Below, piece by piece: positions 8,138 through 16,560 of a stretch of 64,000 nt of DNA. Numbering within the stretch: the first letter of the stretch is position 1; the number at the start of each line of letters is the position of its first letter. Position numbers and translations under genes: made by a program. The notes below the pieces were generated by a model. The model was not told the origin of the DNA. It made no database searches and saw nothing but the letters and a program-made list of their open reading frames with translations. Origin of the DNA: CADCWK01 sp964244115 (GTDB taxonomy: Bacteria; Chloroflexota; Chloroflexia; Thermomicrobiales; UBA6265); the NCBI GenBank assembly GCA_964244115.1, contig CAXTHM010000005.1, positions 20,802-84,801 of the forward strand. Direction: 5' to 3'.

Positions 8138-8404
8138 ATGGCCGAGACCTGTCCCCATCTCGATCAGATCCGCGACGTCAAGCCATCCTCCTGGGGCTGC
8201 GAGGAGTGCATCGCGCTGGGGGACACCTGGGTCCACCTGCGGGAATGCCTGATCTGCGGCCAGGTCGGCTGCTGCGACTCCTCGAAGAACAGGCACGCCA
8301 CGAAACACGTCCAGGCGACCGGGCACCCGATCGTGACGTCATTCGAGAGGGGTGAGGACTGGCTCTGGTGCTCCATCGACGAGATAACGATGCAGCCCGG
8401 CTGA
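8138..8404 (+). CDS. UBP-type zinc finger protein
   Basis: 88 residues, almost wholly a ZnF-UBP domain. Cys/His ligands are visible in order: CPHLD, WGCEEC, CLICGQVGCCDSS, NRHATKHVQATGHP, and SFERGEDWLWCSIDE at the end. In eukaryotes this fold binds the ubiquitin C-terminus; free-standing bacterial copies have no established role. The start ATG lacks a strong ribosome binding site. Confidence 0.85.
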   Translation: MAETCPHLDQIRDVKPSSWGCEECIALGDTWVHLRECLICGQVGCCDSSKNRHATKHVQATGHPIVTSFERGEDWLWCSIDEITMQPG

Positions 8405-8435
8405 CGCGCCCCGCCCGGACCCCGACGGGCCGACG

Positions 8436-8534
8436 ATGACGACCCATCTGGCGCTGCTCCGCGGGATCAACCTCGGCCCTCAGAACAAGGTCCCGAAGCA
8501 GACGCTGCTCGACGTCTTCGAGGCGGCCGGTTGA
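8436..8534 (+). pseudogene. DUF1697 protein, N-terminal remnant
   Basis: 32 codons reading MTTHLALLRGINLGPQNKVP and onwards to FEAAG, then TGA. This is the conserved opening of DUF1697 proteins (ALLRGIN-x-G-x-x-K-x-P), which normally run to ~180 residues. Nothing downstream continues the family, so the gene was cut off by a deletion just after helix 1. Confidence 0.75.
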
Positions 8535-8583
8535 CACGCCGATAGCGCTACGTCACGCTTGGTGGGAACGAGGAGTCCACCCG

Positions 8584-8958
8584 ATGGCGACGACTGTCCG
8601 ACCCACGACACAGCGGTCATGGCGGGTCCCGGTCCGGGAGCCGGTCACCGCGCCGCGCCGCGGACGGCACATCGTGTCCCACAGCCGCCGCCGTCCCCGG
8701 CCCGTGTGGCTCCGGCTCCGGCTCGAACAGCTTCCCTGGCACATGCCCCCGGCCCCCTACACGTTGACGGCGCTGGAATCTGCCGAGATGTTCGACCGGG
8801 ACGCGCACCGTGACCTGGGCATCTCGGGGCGAGCGTTCCTGGACCGCTGGCAGACGGGCTTCTACGACGACGCATCCGATCTCGATCAGCATGGGCGAGC
8901 GGTCCTTCGTCTCGCGCGGTCGATCGATTACATCCGCCCCGACGACCTGCCGGTCTGA
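8584..8958 (+). CDS. Small basic hypothetical protein
   Basis: 124 residues. The first ~45 are Arg-rich (RRGRHIVSHSRRRPRP). The second half (LTALESAEMFDRDAHRDLGI to residue ~115) looks like a small helical domain with an acidic face. GAGGAG lies eight bases before the ATG. The next gene starts three bases after its stop, so the two form a pair. No family recognised; the size, order and spacing would suit an antitoxin-like partner, but this is only a guess. Confidence 0.5.
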   Translation: MATTVRPTTQRSWRVPVREPVTAPRRGRHIVSHSRRRPRPVWLRLRLEQLPWHMPPAPYTLTALESAEMFDRDAHRDLGISGRAFLDRWQTGFYDDASDLDQHGRAVLRLARSIDYIRPDDLPV

Positions 8959-8961
8959 TCG

Positions 8962-9594
8962 ATGCCGCAACGCACCGATGTCGACCGGGTTGGTAGCGCC
9001 TTCCTTGCGAGCCTCTCGGCTCCACTGGCGTGCGTCACCAGGGCGCACGTCATACGCCGGGAGAAGCTGACCAGGATTGAGCCCGGGTCCACGGCGTCAC
9101 GCCCTGTCAGCCGCGCCCCACATCGGGAAGGTGAGGAGTGGACGGCGCAGCTCCGGTTCCCCGGCTCGCTCAGGGCCAGAGACGGCGGCCCGCTGGGGCT
9201 CAGCCTGGATCTTCAACATGGCTACCGAGTCGTCAGGAGTCGGGATGACATTGGGGAGTTGGTCTCCAGCCGACGCTCATCGGTCCTGACCGACTGGCGC
9301 ATCGAGACGACCTTTTACGAGTACCGGATCCTTGGCCGGATGGAAACCGAGCTGCTCGTCTTCCACCATCACCCCGGACCAGGGCATCTCGGCCCCGATC
9401 ATCCGCACGTCCACGTCTCGGCAACCGTCATCGACCGGGCGCCCAACGGCGACGCGATCCCGTACGCCCTCGACAAGCGCCATGTCGCGACCGGGACTGT
9501 CACCCGCGTGTCCGTCGTCCGGATGCTGATCGAGGAGTTCGGCGCCGAAGGCCGCGGCGACTGGCAGCGCATCCTCGCCGCGGTTGACGCGTAG
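8962..9594 (+). CDS. Hypothetical protein with His-rich motif
   Basis: 210 residues, beginning three bases after the preceding gene. A central beta-rich region includes DWRIETTFYEYRILGRMETE, and near residue 135 a His-rich stretch (LLVFHHHPGPGHLGPDHPHV), followed by HVSATVIDR and a C-terminal helix (VVRMLIEEFG). The clustered His and Asp could bind a metal. No family recognised. It reads as one unit with the 124-residue protein upstream. Confidence 0.5.
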   Translation: MPQRTDVDRVGSAFLASLSAPLACVTRAHVIRREKLTRIEPGSTASRPVSRAPHREGEEWTAQLRFPGSLRARDGGPLGLSLDLQHGYRVVRSRDDIGELVSSRRSSVLTDWRIETTFYEYRILGRMETELLVFHHHPGPGHLGPDHPHVHVSATVIDRAPNGDAIPYALDKRHVATGTVTRVSVVRMLIEEFGAEGRGDWQRILAAVDA

Positions 9595-9613
9595 TCGGCA
9601 TGACCCGACATGC

Positions 9614-10270
9614 TCAGTCCCGGAACAGGAGCAGGGCGGCGTCCTCAAGCAGGATGATCGCCCTGGCGTCGGCGATCTCGCCAGTCTCGACCATCGCCAG
9701 CGCCCGGTCGATCGGCAGCTCGATCACCTCGATCACCTCAATGTCCTCGCTCTCCGACGCGATCCCGCCGCCCGGCCGGACGAGGTCAGCGGGCGAGTAG
9801 GCGCCGACGAAGACGTGCAGCTTCTCGGTCACGGAGCTGGGGCTCATGAAGGCCTCGAAGACCTTCCGGACAGCGCGGACGCGGTAGCCCGTCTCCTCCT
9901 CGGCCTCGGTCCGGATCCGATCCTCGGGGCTGGCATCGTCCAGCAGCCCGGCCGCGGCCTCGATCAGCATCCCGGCGTGGCCGTTCGCGAAGGCTGGGTA
10001 GCGGAACTGCCGGGTCAGGACGACCGTGCGCCGCTCCGGGTCGTAGAGCAGGATCGTGGCGCCATTGCCCCGGTCGTAGGCCTCGCGCGACTGCCGCTGC
10101 CACGTCCCGTCGCGCCGCCGCAGGTCGAACGTCGCCTTCCGGAGCGTGTACCAGTCGTCGGACAGCACCTCGATGGCGAGGATGCGGACCCGGTCGGTGG
10201 TCGATAGTGTCTCTGTTGCGGAATCGTGGGCGGGATCGTGTCCCGGATCTGATGTCGTCATGGGCGGCAT
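9614..10270 (-). CDS. Nudix hydrolase, NudK/ADP-ribose pyrophosphatase-like
   Basis: 218 residues; an internal ATG at 10261 is an equally possible start. The Nudix box is clear: GLLDDASPEDRIRTEAEEET, with the catalytic Glu pair in R-x-E-x-E-E-x-G form. Upstream, VLTRQFRYPAF and 'EAAAG' match the nucleoside-diphosphate-sugar/ADP-ribose branch, and the C-terminal SPSSVTEKLHVFVGAY fits NudK-like dimers. It probably clears ADP-ribose or sugar nucleotides in the cytoplasm. Confidence 0.85.
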   Translation of the reverse strand: MPPMTTSDPGHDPAHDSATETLSTTDRVRILAIEVLSDDWYTLRKATFDLRRRDGTWQRQSREAYDRGNGATILLYDPERRTVVLTRQFRYPAFANGHAGMLIEAAAGLLDDASPEDRIRTEAEEETGYRVRAVRKVFEAFMSPSSVTEKLHVFVGAYSPADLVRPGGGIASESEDIEVIEVIELPIDRALAMVETGEIADARAIILLEDAALLLFRD

Positions 10271-10276
10271 TCTAGA

Positions 10277-11299
10277 TCAGATCGACCAGGAGAGATACCA
10301 GACGGTCTCGTGGTCGGGGATCGGCAGGAACCGGATCGCGCCGCCGTCGGTCCCGGCCAGGTAGATCCCAGCCTGTGGTCCGTCCTCGCTGACGAAGGCG
10401 ATCCGCTCCCCGTCCGGCGACCAGACCGGGTTGCTGGCATCGCCAATCTGCCGCAGCGCGGTCACGATGCCGGTCGACAGGTCGTAGATCTCGACGTAGC
10501 GCCCGCCGGGGTCGCCGACCTGATAGATCAGCCGCGTGCCGTCCCGGGTGATGTTCGGCGCGTCCTCGTTCAGGGTGGTGGCGGCGATCGCCTGGGTCGA
10601 GCCATCGAGCAGCATGACGTCGGTCTCGCCGTTGCTCCGGACGACGTAGGCCATCGCGCCGTCGTCGGAGAAGCTCGGGAAGCTGGTCCACGGGTCGGTG
10701 TAGGAGGTCGGGCTGCCGCCGTCGAGCGGTTGCCGGATCATCCAGGCGACCCCGACGGACTGGTCGGCCAGCGTCACGATCAGGTCGTCGCCGCCCGGCA
10801 GCCAGGCGACGTAGGAGACCTCGCCCTGCCCGGACCATCCCGTCACCTGCCGCTGCCCGGAGCCGTCGCGACCCATCACCCACGCCTGCGGCGTCCCGGT
10901 CTGGTCGGAGATGTAGGCGATCCGCGCCCCGTCCGGCGACCACGCCGCCGCCCACTCGTCGCCGGGCTCTGACGTCAGCTGGCTGCTCGCGGCCGACTCG
11001 ACGTCGGTGGTGTAGATGTCCCACTGCCCACCGGCCTTGAGCCCGTAGGCGATCAGCCCACCGGATGCGTGGGCCGTGGACGCCTCCTCGTCGTCGCTGT
11101 CCCCACTGCCGGAGAGCGAGTAGACATCGCCCGACGGGCTCGGTGAGGCATCGTCGTCCCCCTCCGGCTCGTCGCCGTGCGGCGCCCCGAAGAGGACGGG
11201 CGGAACGGCGAACGTACCTCCCCAGTGCCAATACGAACCCGGCACGGCAAGGGACGAGAGCGCGATCAGGATACTGAAGGCAAGTGCGCTCGGCTTCAT
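10277..11299 (-). CDS. Secreted TolB-like beta-propeller protein
   Basis: 340 residues. It has a signal peptide (LAFSILIALSSLAVPG), an acidic Ser/Asp linker (about 45-75) and then PD40/TolB-type propeller repeats, each with the hallmark W-S-P-D-G: AAAWSPDGARIAYIS, AWLPGGDDLIVTL and PVWSPDGERIAFVS. Such propellers act as extracytoplasmic scaffolds. GGAG lies five bases before the ATG. It is separated by seven bases from the Nudix gene downstream, so read-through is possible. Confidence 0.8.
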   Translation of the reverse strand: MKPSALAFSILIALSSLAVPGSYWHWGGTFAVPPVLFGAPHGDEPEGDDDASPSPSGDVYSLSGSGDSDDEEASTAHASGGLIAYGLKAGGQWDIYTTDVESAASSQLTSEPGDEWAAAWSPDGARIAYISDQTGTPQAWVMGRDGSGQRQVTGWSGQGEVSYVAWLPGGDDLIVTLADQSVGVAWMIRQPLDGGSPTSYTDPWTSFPSFSDDGAMAYVVRSNGETDVMLLDGSTQAIAATTLNEDAPNITRDGTRLIYQVGDPGGRYVEIYDLSTGIVTALRQIGDASNPVWSPDGERIAFVSEDGPQAGIYLAGTDGGAIRFLPIPDHETVWYLSWSI

Positions 11300-11520
11300 G
11301 GGAACTCCGTCACCGTGATCTGCTCATCGAAAACGCTGCGACAGGAAAGATCACGTTCGAGGCTTTATAGCGGGCTTCAGATGGATTGCCTGCCCCAAAT
11401 GTCGTGGAGCGGCTCCCCTCTCTGGGCACCTACGAGCCGCAGCGCAGCGAGAGTCGCTTCCGGCAGGTGAGGGAGCGGGTTCACCCCGGCTGGGGGAGAG
11501 GTCTGCTCCGCCACCACCCG
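11300..11520. other. Intergenic repeat region
   Basis: No gene. It contains the second copy of the GAGCCGCAGCGCAGCGAGAG repeat with its flanking sequence (about 11395-11520). Confidence 0.6.
11434..11453 (+). repeat. Dispersed repeat, copy 2
   Basis: Identical 20-mer to 7284-7303, with similar downstream sequence up to about 11515. A related sequence runs in reverse orientation near 48930. Confidence 0.7.
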
Positions 11521-13440
11521 TTACGAATAGATCGCGATCTGCTCGTCGACGAAGTCGCGGGTCCGGCCGAAGAACCAGCACCACTCACCGCTGTCGTCCT
11601 GAACGAGGCGGACGACCTCCGCGACGGTCGAGGAGGCGCCGTTCTGGGTGAGGGTGTAGGTGAAGGCGATCTCGGCGGTCTGCGGGTAGGTCTCGCCGGT
11701 CACGCCCCACGTCCACGGGATCAGTTCGACCCCGGTCACGGTCATGTCGCTGGCGTCGATGCCGGCGTAGTAGTCCGTGAACCAGCCGACGACGACCTGC
11801 TCCGGGATGATCGCCCGGGCGTCGGGGTGCATCGACTGGTACATGGCGGAGAAGTCACCGGCGAACTCCTGATCGGAGATGGCGACCGCCTTAGTGATCG
11901 CGTCGTTCTCCAGCGACGAGGCGTCGTTGCTGGACGACTGGTTGGCCGTAGAGGTAATGGTGTTGCTGGAAGACGCATCCGTCGACTCTTCTCCTCCGGG
12001 AGATCCACCGTTGGATGCTGTCGGATCAACTGCATCAGGCGGAAGAGTCAGAATGCGACCATTGTCGAAAGTCCACCCCCACCTTCCTTCCGCAAGTGCG
12101 CCGAATCCGGCAATGGCAAGGAATACATTGGCAGAGTAATTTCCTGACTGATCCGTTATCAGAAATGTGGCATCCAACACGATACTCTCGCCTGCGTTTA
12201 AGATCACCCGCTGACTGCCAAAGTCATTCCACGATTGCACCTCCCAAATTCCTCGGAGATCATCGTACATACGCAAGGCAGAAGATGACACCGAAAAGTC
12301 CACTCGACCATTTGTTGTGTTTTCGTACTTTAGTATGACCTCGACGAATCCCCCGTTAGCGGTGGCATTGACGGTCAGGCGACTTGTTCCTGTATCCCAA
12401 GCCTCTCCCGATTGGAGAATCGTCCCTGAAGGTGTTTCTAGATCGGACGTAGGAGTAGGTGGTTGAGTCGGAGTGTTTGTTGGTGGAATCTGCGTGGCGG
12501 TCTGCTCAACCGTCGCGGTCGCCTCACTGGTCGCCGTCGCGGTCGGTTCGATGACCTCGACTAAGCCGGAGCCAGCTGGGACGATGCCGAACAGCAGGGC
12601 GGCCACGTCACCGTCGCCCTCGTTCCGGGCGGTCAGGGCGACGCCGGCAGGAAGAACGACGCCGCGACCCTCCTGGACGGTGCCCTCGACGCCGGACGGG
12701 CTGGTCACGGTCAGGTCGCCGGACTCGAGGTAGAGCCCGGTCGGGCCGTTGAGGGTGTTGTCGCCGGTGTCGGCGCCGGGGGCGAAGACGGCCTCGGTCA
12801 GGTAGAAGACCGCGTCCCCGGGCAGGTCGTCGCGGATCGGCCCCTCGGCCAGGATCTCCGTCTCGACCCCGACGATGCCGGCGTCCGTATCCGTCTCGGT
12901 CATGGCGACCGGGGTGCCGCTGACAGGGGTGCCGCTGGCGGGTGTCCCGTCGCGAGGTCCGGTCGCGTCGGCGGTCGTGGTGCCGGCGGCCGCGGCGTCG
13001 GCGGAGCGGACCGTGACGCGGAGCAGGGTCGCGTCGGTGTCGGTCTGGTTGCTGATCGCGATGATCGAGCCGGGCTGGAGCAGCGAGCCGTCGCCACCGG
13101 ACAGCTTCGAGCTGAAGCCGAAGTCGTCGGCGATCTCGATCTCCCCGGCGGTGACCTGAATGATTTCCGGCGCGGCGAGGGCGCCGTCGCCACCGAGCAA
13201 CCCGCCCGGCGCGATCGTGATCTGCTCCAGCCGGAGGACGGCGGGAGCGTCCGGGAAGCCGGTGGCGCCATCGCTGACGAGGTCGGTCAGGGTGATCCCG
13301 GCCGGGAGGCCACCGGCGAGGACGGAATCCGACGCGGCGGGTGTGCCGTCACCCTGCCGGGCGAGGGTCTGCGACCCGATCAGCGAGAGCAGCGTGACTA
13401 GGACCATCGTGATGGCGACGAAGCGCTTCGCGGATCGCAT
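11521..13440 (-). CDS. Secreted multidomain protein (cupin-like, stalk, NTF2-like)
   Basis: 639 residues from the ATG at 13440, with GGAGG seven bases upstream. In order: a signal peptide (FVAITMVLVTLLSLIGSQTL); two cupin-like halves (LRLEQITIAPGGLLGG near 60 and LTEAVFAPGADTGDN near 220); a Thr/Pro linker (IPPTNTPTQPPTPTS); a beta-sandwich resembling DUF4352 (FVEVILKYENTTNGRVDFSV); a Ser/Asn linker; and a C-terminal NTF2-like domain ending DSGEWCWFFGRTRDFV. The stretch encoding the sandwich (about 12010-12460) is distinctly less GC-rich than both flanks, so the gene looks mosaic. Ligand unknown. Confidence 0.7.
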   Translation of the reverse strand: MRSAKRFVAITMVLVTLLSLIGSQTLARQGDGTPAASDSVLAGGLPAGITLTDLVSDGATGFPDAPAVLRLEQITIAPGGLLGGDGALAAPEIIQVTAGEIEIADDFGFSSKLSGGDGSLLQPGSIIAISNQTDTDATLLRVTVRSADAAAAGTTTADATGPRDGTPASGTPVSGTPVAMTETDTDAGIVGVETEILAEGPIRDDLPGDAVFYLTEAVFAPGADTGDNTLNGPTGLYLESGDLTVTSPSGVEGTVQEGRGVVLPAGVALTARNEGDGDVAALLFGIVPAGSGLVEVIEPTATATSEATATVEQTATQIPPTNTPTQPPTPTSDLETPSGTILQSGEAWDTGTSRLTVNATANGGFVEVILKYENTTNGRVDFSVSSSALRMYDDLRGIWEVQSWNDFGSQRVILNAGESIVLDATFLITDQSGNYSANVFLAIAGFGALAEGRWGWTFDNGRILTLPPDAVDPTASNGGSPGGEESTDASSSNTITSTANQSSSNDASSLENDAITKAVAISDQEFAGDFSAMYQSMHPDARAIIPEQVVVGWFTDYYAGIDASDMTVTGVELIPWTWGVTGETYPQTAEIAFTYTLTQNGASSTVAEVVRLVQDDSGEWCWFFGRTRDFVDEQIAIYS

Positions 13441-13734
13441 CGGGTCGACCTCCAGCAGGGCAGCAGGGCGGCGGGACACACGCCCGGTCAGCACGACGCG
13501 ACGTGGCACAGCGCCAGCGCATCCGTGATCCGACCGGGGCAAGTACCACCATGCTACGGAGATCCGGCGATCTGAACAGGAAGAAATCACAGGAATCGCG
13601 TTGGGTTTGCCCGATTGCCGGACGTTAACGTGGCTGATGGCGAGTAGATGGACGTGCTGATCGCGAGCGAGACGGCGCCTCGCGAAGCGAGCGCCATGTC
13701 CCTACGAAGACATCGGTCCTACCCACATCAGGGA

Positions 13735-13855
13735 GGCGAAGCCGACAGACGAAAGCCCCTCTCCATCCGCAGATGGGGTTTGGGGTGGGGTCAACAGGAA
13801 GGCGAAGCCGATAAACAAAAGCCCCTCTCCATCCGCAGATGGGGTGGGGGAGGGG
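13735..13855 (+). repeat. Two tandem hairpin repeats (CCATCCGCAGATGG family)
   Basis: The hairpin unit CCCCTCTCCATC-CGCA-GATGGGG occurs at 13756-13778 and 13822-13844, each preceded by GGCGAAGCCGA and followed by a G-rich tail and GGTCAA. The same unit is found at 32767 and 34731. It lies just beyond the 3' end of the truncated RDD gene. Confidence 0.85.
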
Positions 13856-14248
13856 TCAAACCCGGACGACGACGGTCTTCGCCACCCGGTCGCCGACGCG
13901 CTGCCGCCGGTCCGACGACGTCGCAACGATCAGACCGACGAGGCCGACCAGGAAGGTGTCGACGAGCAGGAGCAGGGAGCGGACGACGGCCTGGCCGACG
14001 GTGATCGATCCGCCGTCGACGGAGACGACCCGCAGGTGCAGGGCGCGCTTGCCGGGCGTGGCGCCGGTCCTGGCCTCCATCCCGACCCAGTAGCGCGGGC
14101 CGGCCAGCCAGAGCAGGACCGCTGTCAGGCCGGTCGCGCCGAACGCGACCTCGCCCCCCCGCCCCGGCCCGCTGTCCGGGGTCTGGTCCCTGCCAGTCGT
14201 TTCGTTGCTGGCAAGGAAGGAATGCCAGGCGGGAACGATCCGTTCCCG
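13856..14248 (-). pseudogene. RDD-family membrane protein, 5'-truncated
   Basis: The reading frame gives the second half of an RDD domain: a membrane segment (GATGLTAVLLWLAGPRYW), the conserved TPGKRALHLRVVSVDGG, a helix (AVVRSLLLLVDTFLVGLVGL) and the closing DRVAKTVVV. The defining first helix with Arg-Asp-Asp is missing, no good start codon is present, and the upstream sequence (14250-14310) is unrelated. I read it as a truncated gene; the 5' boundary is approximate. Confidence 0.55.
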
Positions 14249-14311
14249 GGAGAGTCCGGTTTCGATGCGGACGCCGGGTCGTCGTCCGATCCCGACGCGC
14301 CCGAAAACGAC

Positions 14312-14361
14312 CACCCCCACCCTGGTTCCACACAGCGTCGTGTGGAACCAGGATGGGGGTG
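14312..14361. terminator. 22-bp hairpin, possible bidirectional terminator
   Basis: The arm at 14312-14333 pairs with 14340-14361 with one mismatch, loop AGCGTC. It lies 19 bases beyond the stop of the solute-binding protein gene, a natural terminator position, but no T-run follows. Its design (long stem, six-base loop) resembles the hairpins at 7161 and 21666. Confidence 0.5.
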
Positions 14362-14379
14362 TATGAGTCGCTGAAGTGC

Positions 14380-16149
14380 CTAGCCGCGGCCGGACGGAGC
14401 GCCCTCGCCGAGGTAGAGCTCGTCCGGCACCGTGCAGAAGGTCGAGAAACCCGGCCAGTGCAGGTTGGTCAGGCCGTTGCGGTCCGGCTCCAGGAACGGG
14501 CCGGTGACGTACGGCTTGATCAACTGGACCGGCGTCTCGTGGTAGACGAAGACCGCCGGCACGTCCGTCACCAGGGTGCGCTCGGCCTCCTGGAACATCG
14601 CGATCCGCTCCTCCGTCGGCCCGGTGAAGACGTTGGCGGCACCGAACTGCTGGAGATAGGTCTCGTTGACCCACGGGTGACGGCCGTTGTTCCAGACGCC
14701 GAGCATGTTGCCCGGATCGAGGTAATCCATGCCGTAGGAGACGGCGCCGAACGGGATGTCCTTGATCTGGGCGGTGAAGGCCGCCTGGTCGATGTTGCTC
14801 AGTTCGACCGGGATGCCGAGGATCTCGGTGATCCCGGCCGCGATCGCGGCCGCGACGGTCTGGTTGAGGGGGCTCTCGTTGCGCAGCAGCATCGTCTGGG
14901 CTGGGAAGCCGACCCCCTCGGGGAAGCCCGCCTCGGCCAGCAGCGCTCGTGCCATGTCCGGGTCGTAGGACTGGATGGAGCTCAGCGCCTCGCCATTGGC
15001 GGCCGGGAAGCCCGGTGCCAGGAACGAGTAGGCCGGGACGCCCGAGCGCTTCAGGACCGCCGCGGTGATCGCGTCCCGGTCGACGGCGTGGCTGAAGGCC
15101 TGCCGGACGAGCAGGTTATCGAACGGCGCCGCCCGCGTGTCGAAGAACAGGTACCAGGTCCGGAAGTCGCCGACCGACTGGTACAGTTCCTGGCTCATCA
15201 CCGGGTCGGATTCGGCCAGCTGGAGCTCCTGCGGGGCCAGCCCCTGCATGTGATCGATCTCGCCAGCCTGATAGAGCGTGAAGAAGGTGTTCTGGGAGGC
15301 CAGGTTGAGGACGATCGTCTCGACCGTCGCCCGCACCTTGCCGGTGTAGTTCGGGTTACGGCGGTAGACGATCCGCTGGTCACGGGAGAACTCCTCGATC
15401 GTGTACGGACCGGCGGAGACGGCCGTCGCCGGGTCGGAGTTGTACATCGGACCGACGCTGTCCAGCGCGGCGGCCGAGAGCGGCACCGAGTAGAGCATCA
15501 TCGACGGCAGGTAGGGGGCCGCGGCAACCGTCTCGACGATGAGCTGGTTGGGGTTCGCGCCCTGCCGGACACCGATCTGGTCCGGAGTCACCGTCCCCTC
15601 GACCGCCTCACCGAAGTTGACGATGATCCCGGTGAAGAACCAGGCGAAGTCCCAGACGTGAGCCGGATCGGCGCCGTACTGGAAGCTGCGGACGTAGTCG
15701 TTGGCGGTAACCGGGTTGCCGTCGTCCCACATCAGACCCGGGTCCAGCTCGAAGGTCCAGACGGTCGCCTCGGCGTTGCCAGACCACGATGTCGCGGCGG
15801 CCGGGATGATGTCGAAGTTGCGGTCCATCCGGACGAGCGGATCGGAGAACAGGTCGGCGATCGCCGGCCGCTGGTAGACCTGTTCGAAGAAGTCGAAGAC
15901 GCGGGCGATCGTCGGGTCGGACGCCATGATGAAGACCTGGTCCTCGGCCGGAGCGGCACCAGCGGGAGGGGTGCCCTGGGCCAGCAGGGTCGCGGGTGAC
16001 ATCGGCAGGAGCGAGGACGCCCCGGCCGGCATCTTCATCGCCGCCATCGCCGCCGCCGCGCCGGCCATGCCCCCGATCAGTTGGCGCCTGGTCGTCGGGT
16101 GGAGCCGCAGCATCGGGTTGGTCGAGTCGTGCACGCCGTCGTGGGTCAT
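14380..16149 (-). CDS. ABC transporter family 5 solute-binding protein (Tat-exported)
   Basis: 589 residues from the ATG at 16149, with AAGGAGC seven bases upstream. A twin-arginine signal (TTRRQLIGGMAGAAAAMAAM) is followed by the SBP_bac_5 fold: WSGNAEATVWTFELDPGLMW, then DPATAVSAGPYTIEEFSRDQ, and the hinge region VRQAFSHAVDRDAITAAVL. Family 5 proteins bind di- or oligopeptides, nickel chelates or other small molecules at the cell surface. No permease or ATPase gene is adjacent, so this is an orphan binding protein. A hairpin follows the gene. Confidence 0.85.
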   Translation of the reverse strand: MTHDGVHDSTNPMLRLHPTTRRQLIGGMAGAAAAMAAMKMPAGASSLLPMSPATLLAQGTPPAGAAPAEDQVFIMASDPTIARVFDFFEQVYQRPAIADLFSDPLVRMDRNFDIIPAAATSWSGNAEATVWTFELDPGLMWDDGNPVTANDYVRSFQYGADPAHVWDFAWFFTGIIVNFGEAVEGTVTPDQIGVRQGANPNQLIVETVAAAPYLPSMMLYSVPLSAAALDSVGPMYNSDPATAVSAGPYTIEEFSRDQRIVYRRNPNYTGKVRATVETIVLNLASQNTFFTLYQAGEIDHMQGLAPQELQLAESDPVMSQELYQSVGDFRTWYLFFDTRAAPFDNLLVRQAFSHAVDRDAITAAVLKRSGVPAYSFLAPGFPAANGEALSSIQSYDPDMARALLAEAGFPEGVGFPAQTMLLRNESPLNQTVAAAIAAGITEILGIPVELSNIDQAAFTAQIKDIPFGAVSYGMDYLDPGNMLGVWNNGRHPWVNETYLQQFGAANVFTGPTEERIAMFQEAERTLVTDVPAVFVYHETPVQLIKPYVTGPFLEPDRNGLTNLHWPGFSTFCTVPDELYLGEGAPSGRG

Positions 16150-16560
16150 CGTCGAAGCTCCTTGGGTCAGGTGGCAAGCGTCGCCGGGTCGCGGGTCCGG
16201 CCGGAGCAAGGGTGCCCTGTCGGGACCCCGGCGGTCGTCGTCTCGCGGGCGCGGCGCCTGCATGTCGAAGGAAAGTGGATGCAGTGTGCGGTGGTTCGCC
16301 CGTTCCCGCAAGAGCCGAACGCACAAATCTCGTCTCGATCGTCGCCGACACCATCTGTATGGCGGAACGATGCTTTCTAAGCCAGTCAACCGCCCGATCG
16401 CCGCACCGTGTGCGCGACCGAGCCGAACCCCGCCTCGTCTCGACGCCGACCGGCATGGTCGTTGCGTCAGGACGAGTGCCGCATCCCACGGACGCACCCC
16501 GTGATCGATGGGTTCGGCGAGATCCCTTCCGGCCACCTCGGCTGGGTGGAAACGGCTTCA
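16150..16560. other. Divergent intergenic region
   Basis: It separates the leftward solute-binding protein gene from the rightward flavin reductase gene and so must hold both promoters. I see no convincing -35/-10 pair, repeat or RNA gene in it. Confidence 0.4.

Noticed and set aside
13735..13855. CRISPR array suggested by the two tandem repeats
   Set aside because: Only two units, with no unique spacers and no cas genes; the same unit is dispersed elsewhere, some copies within genes.
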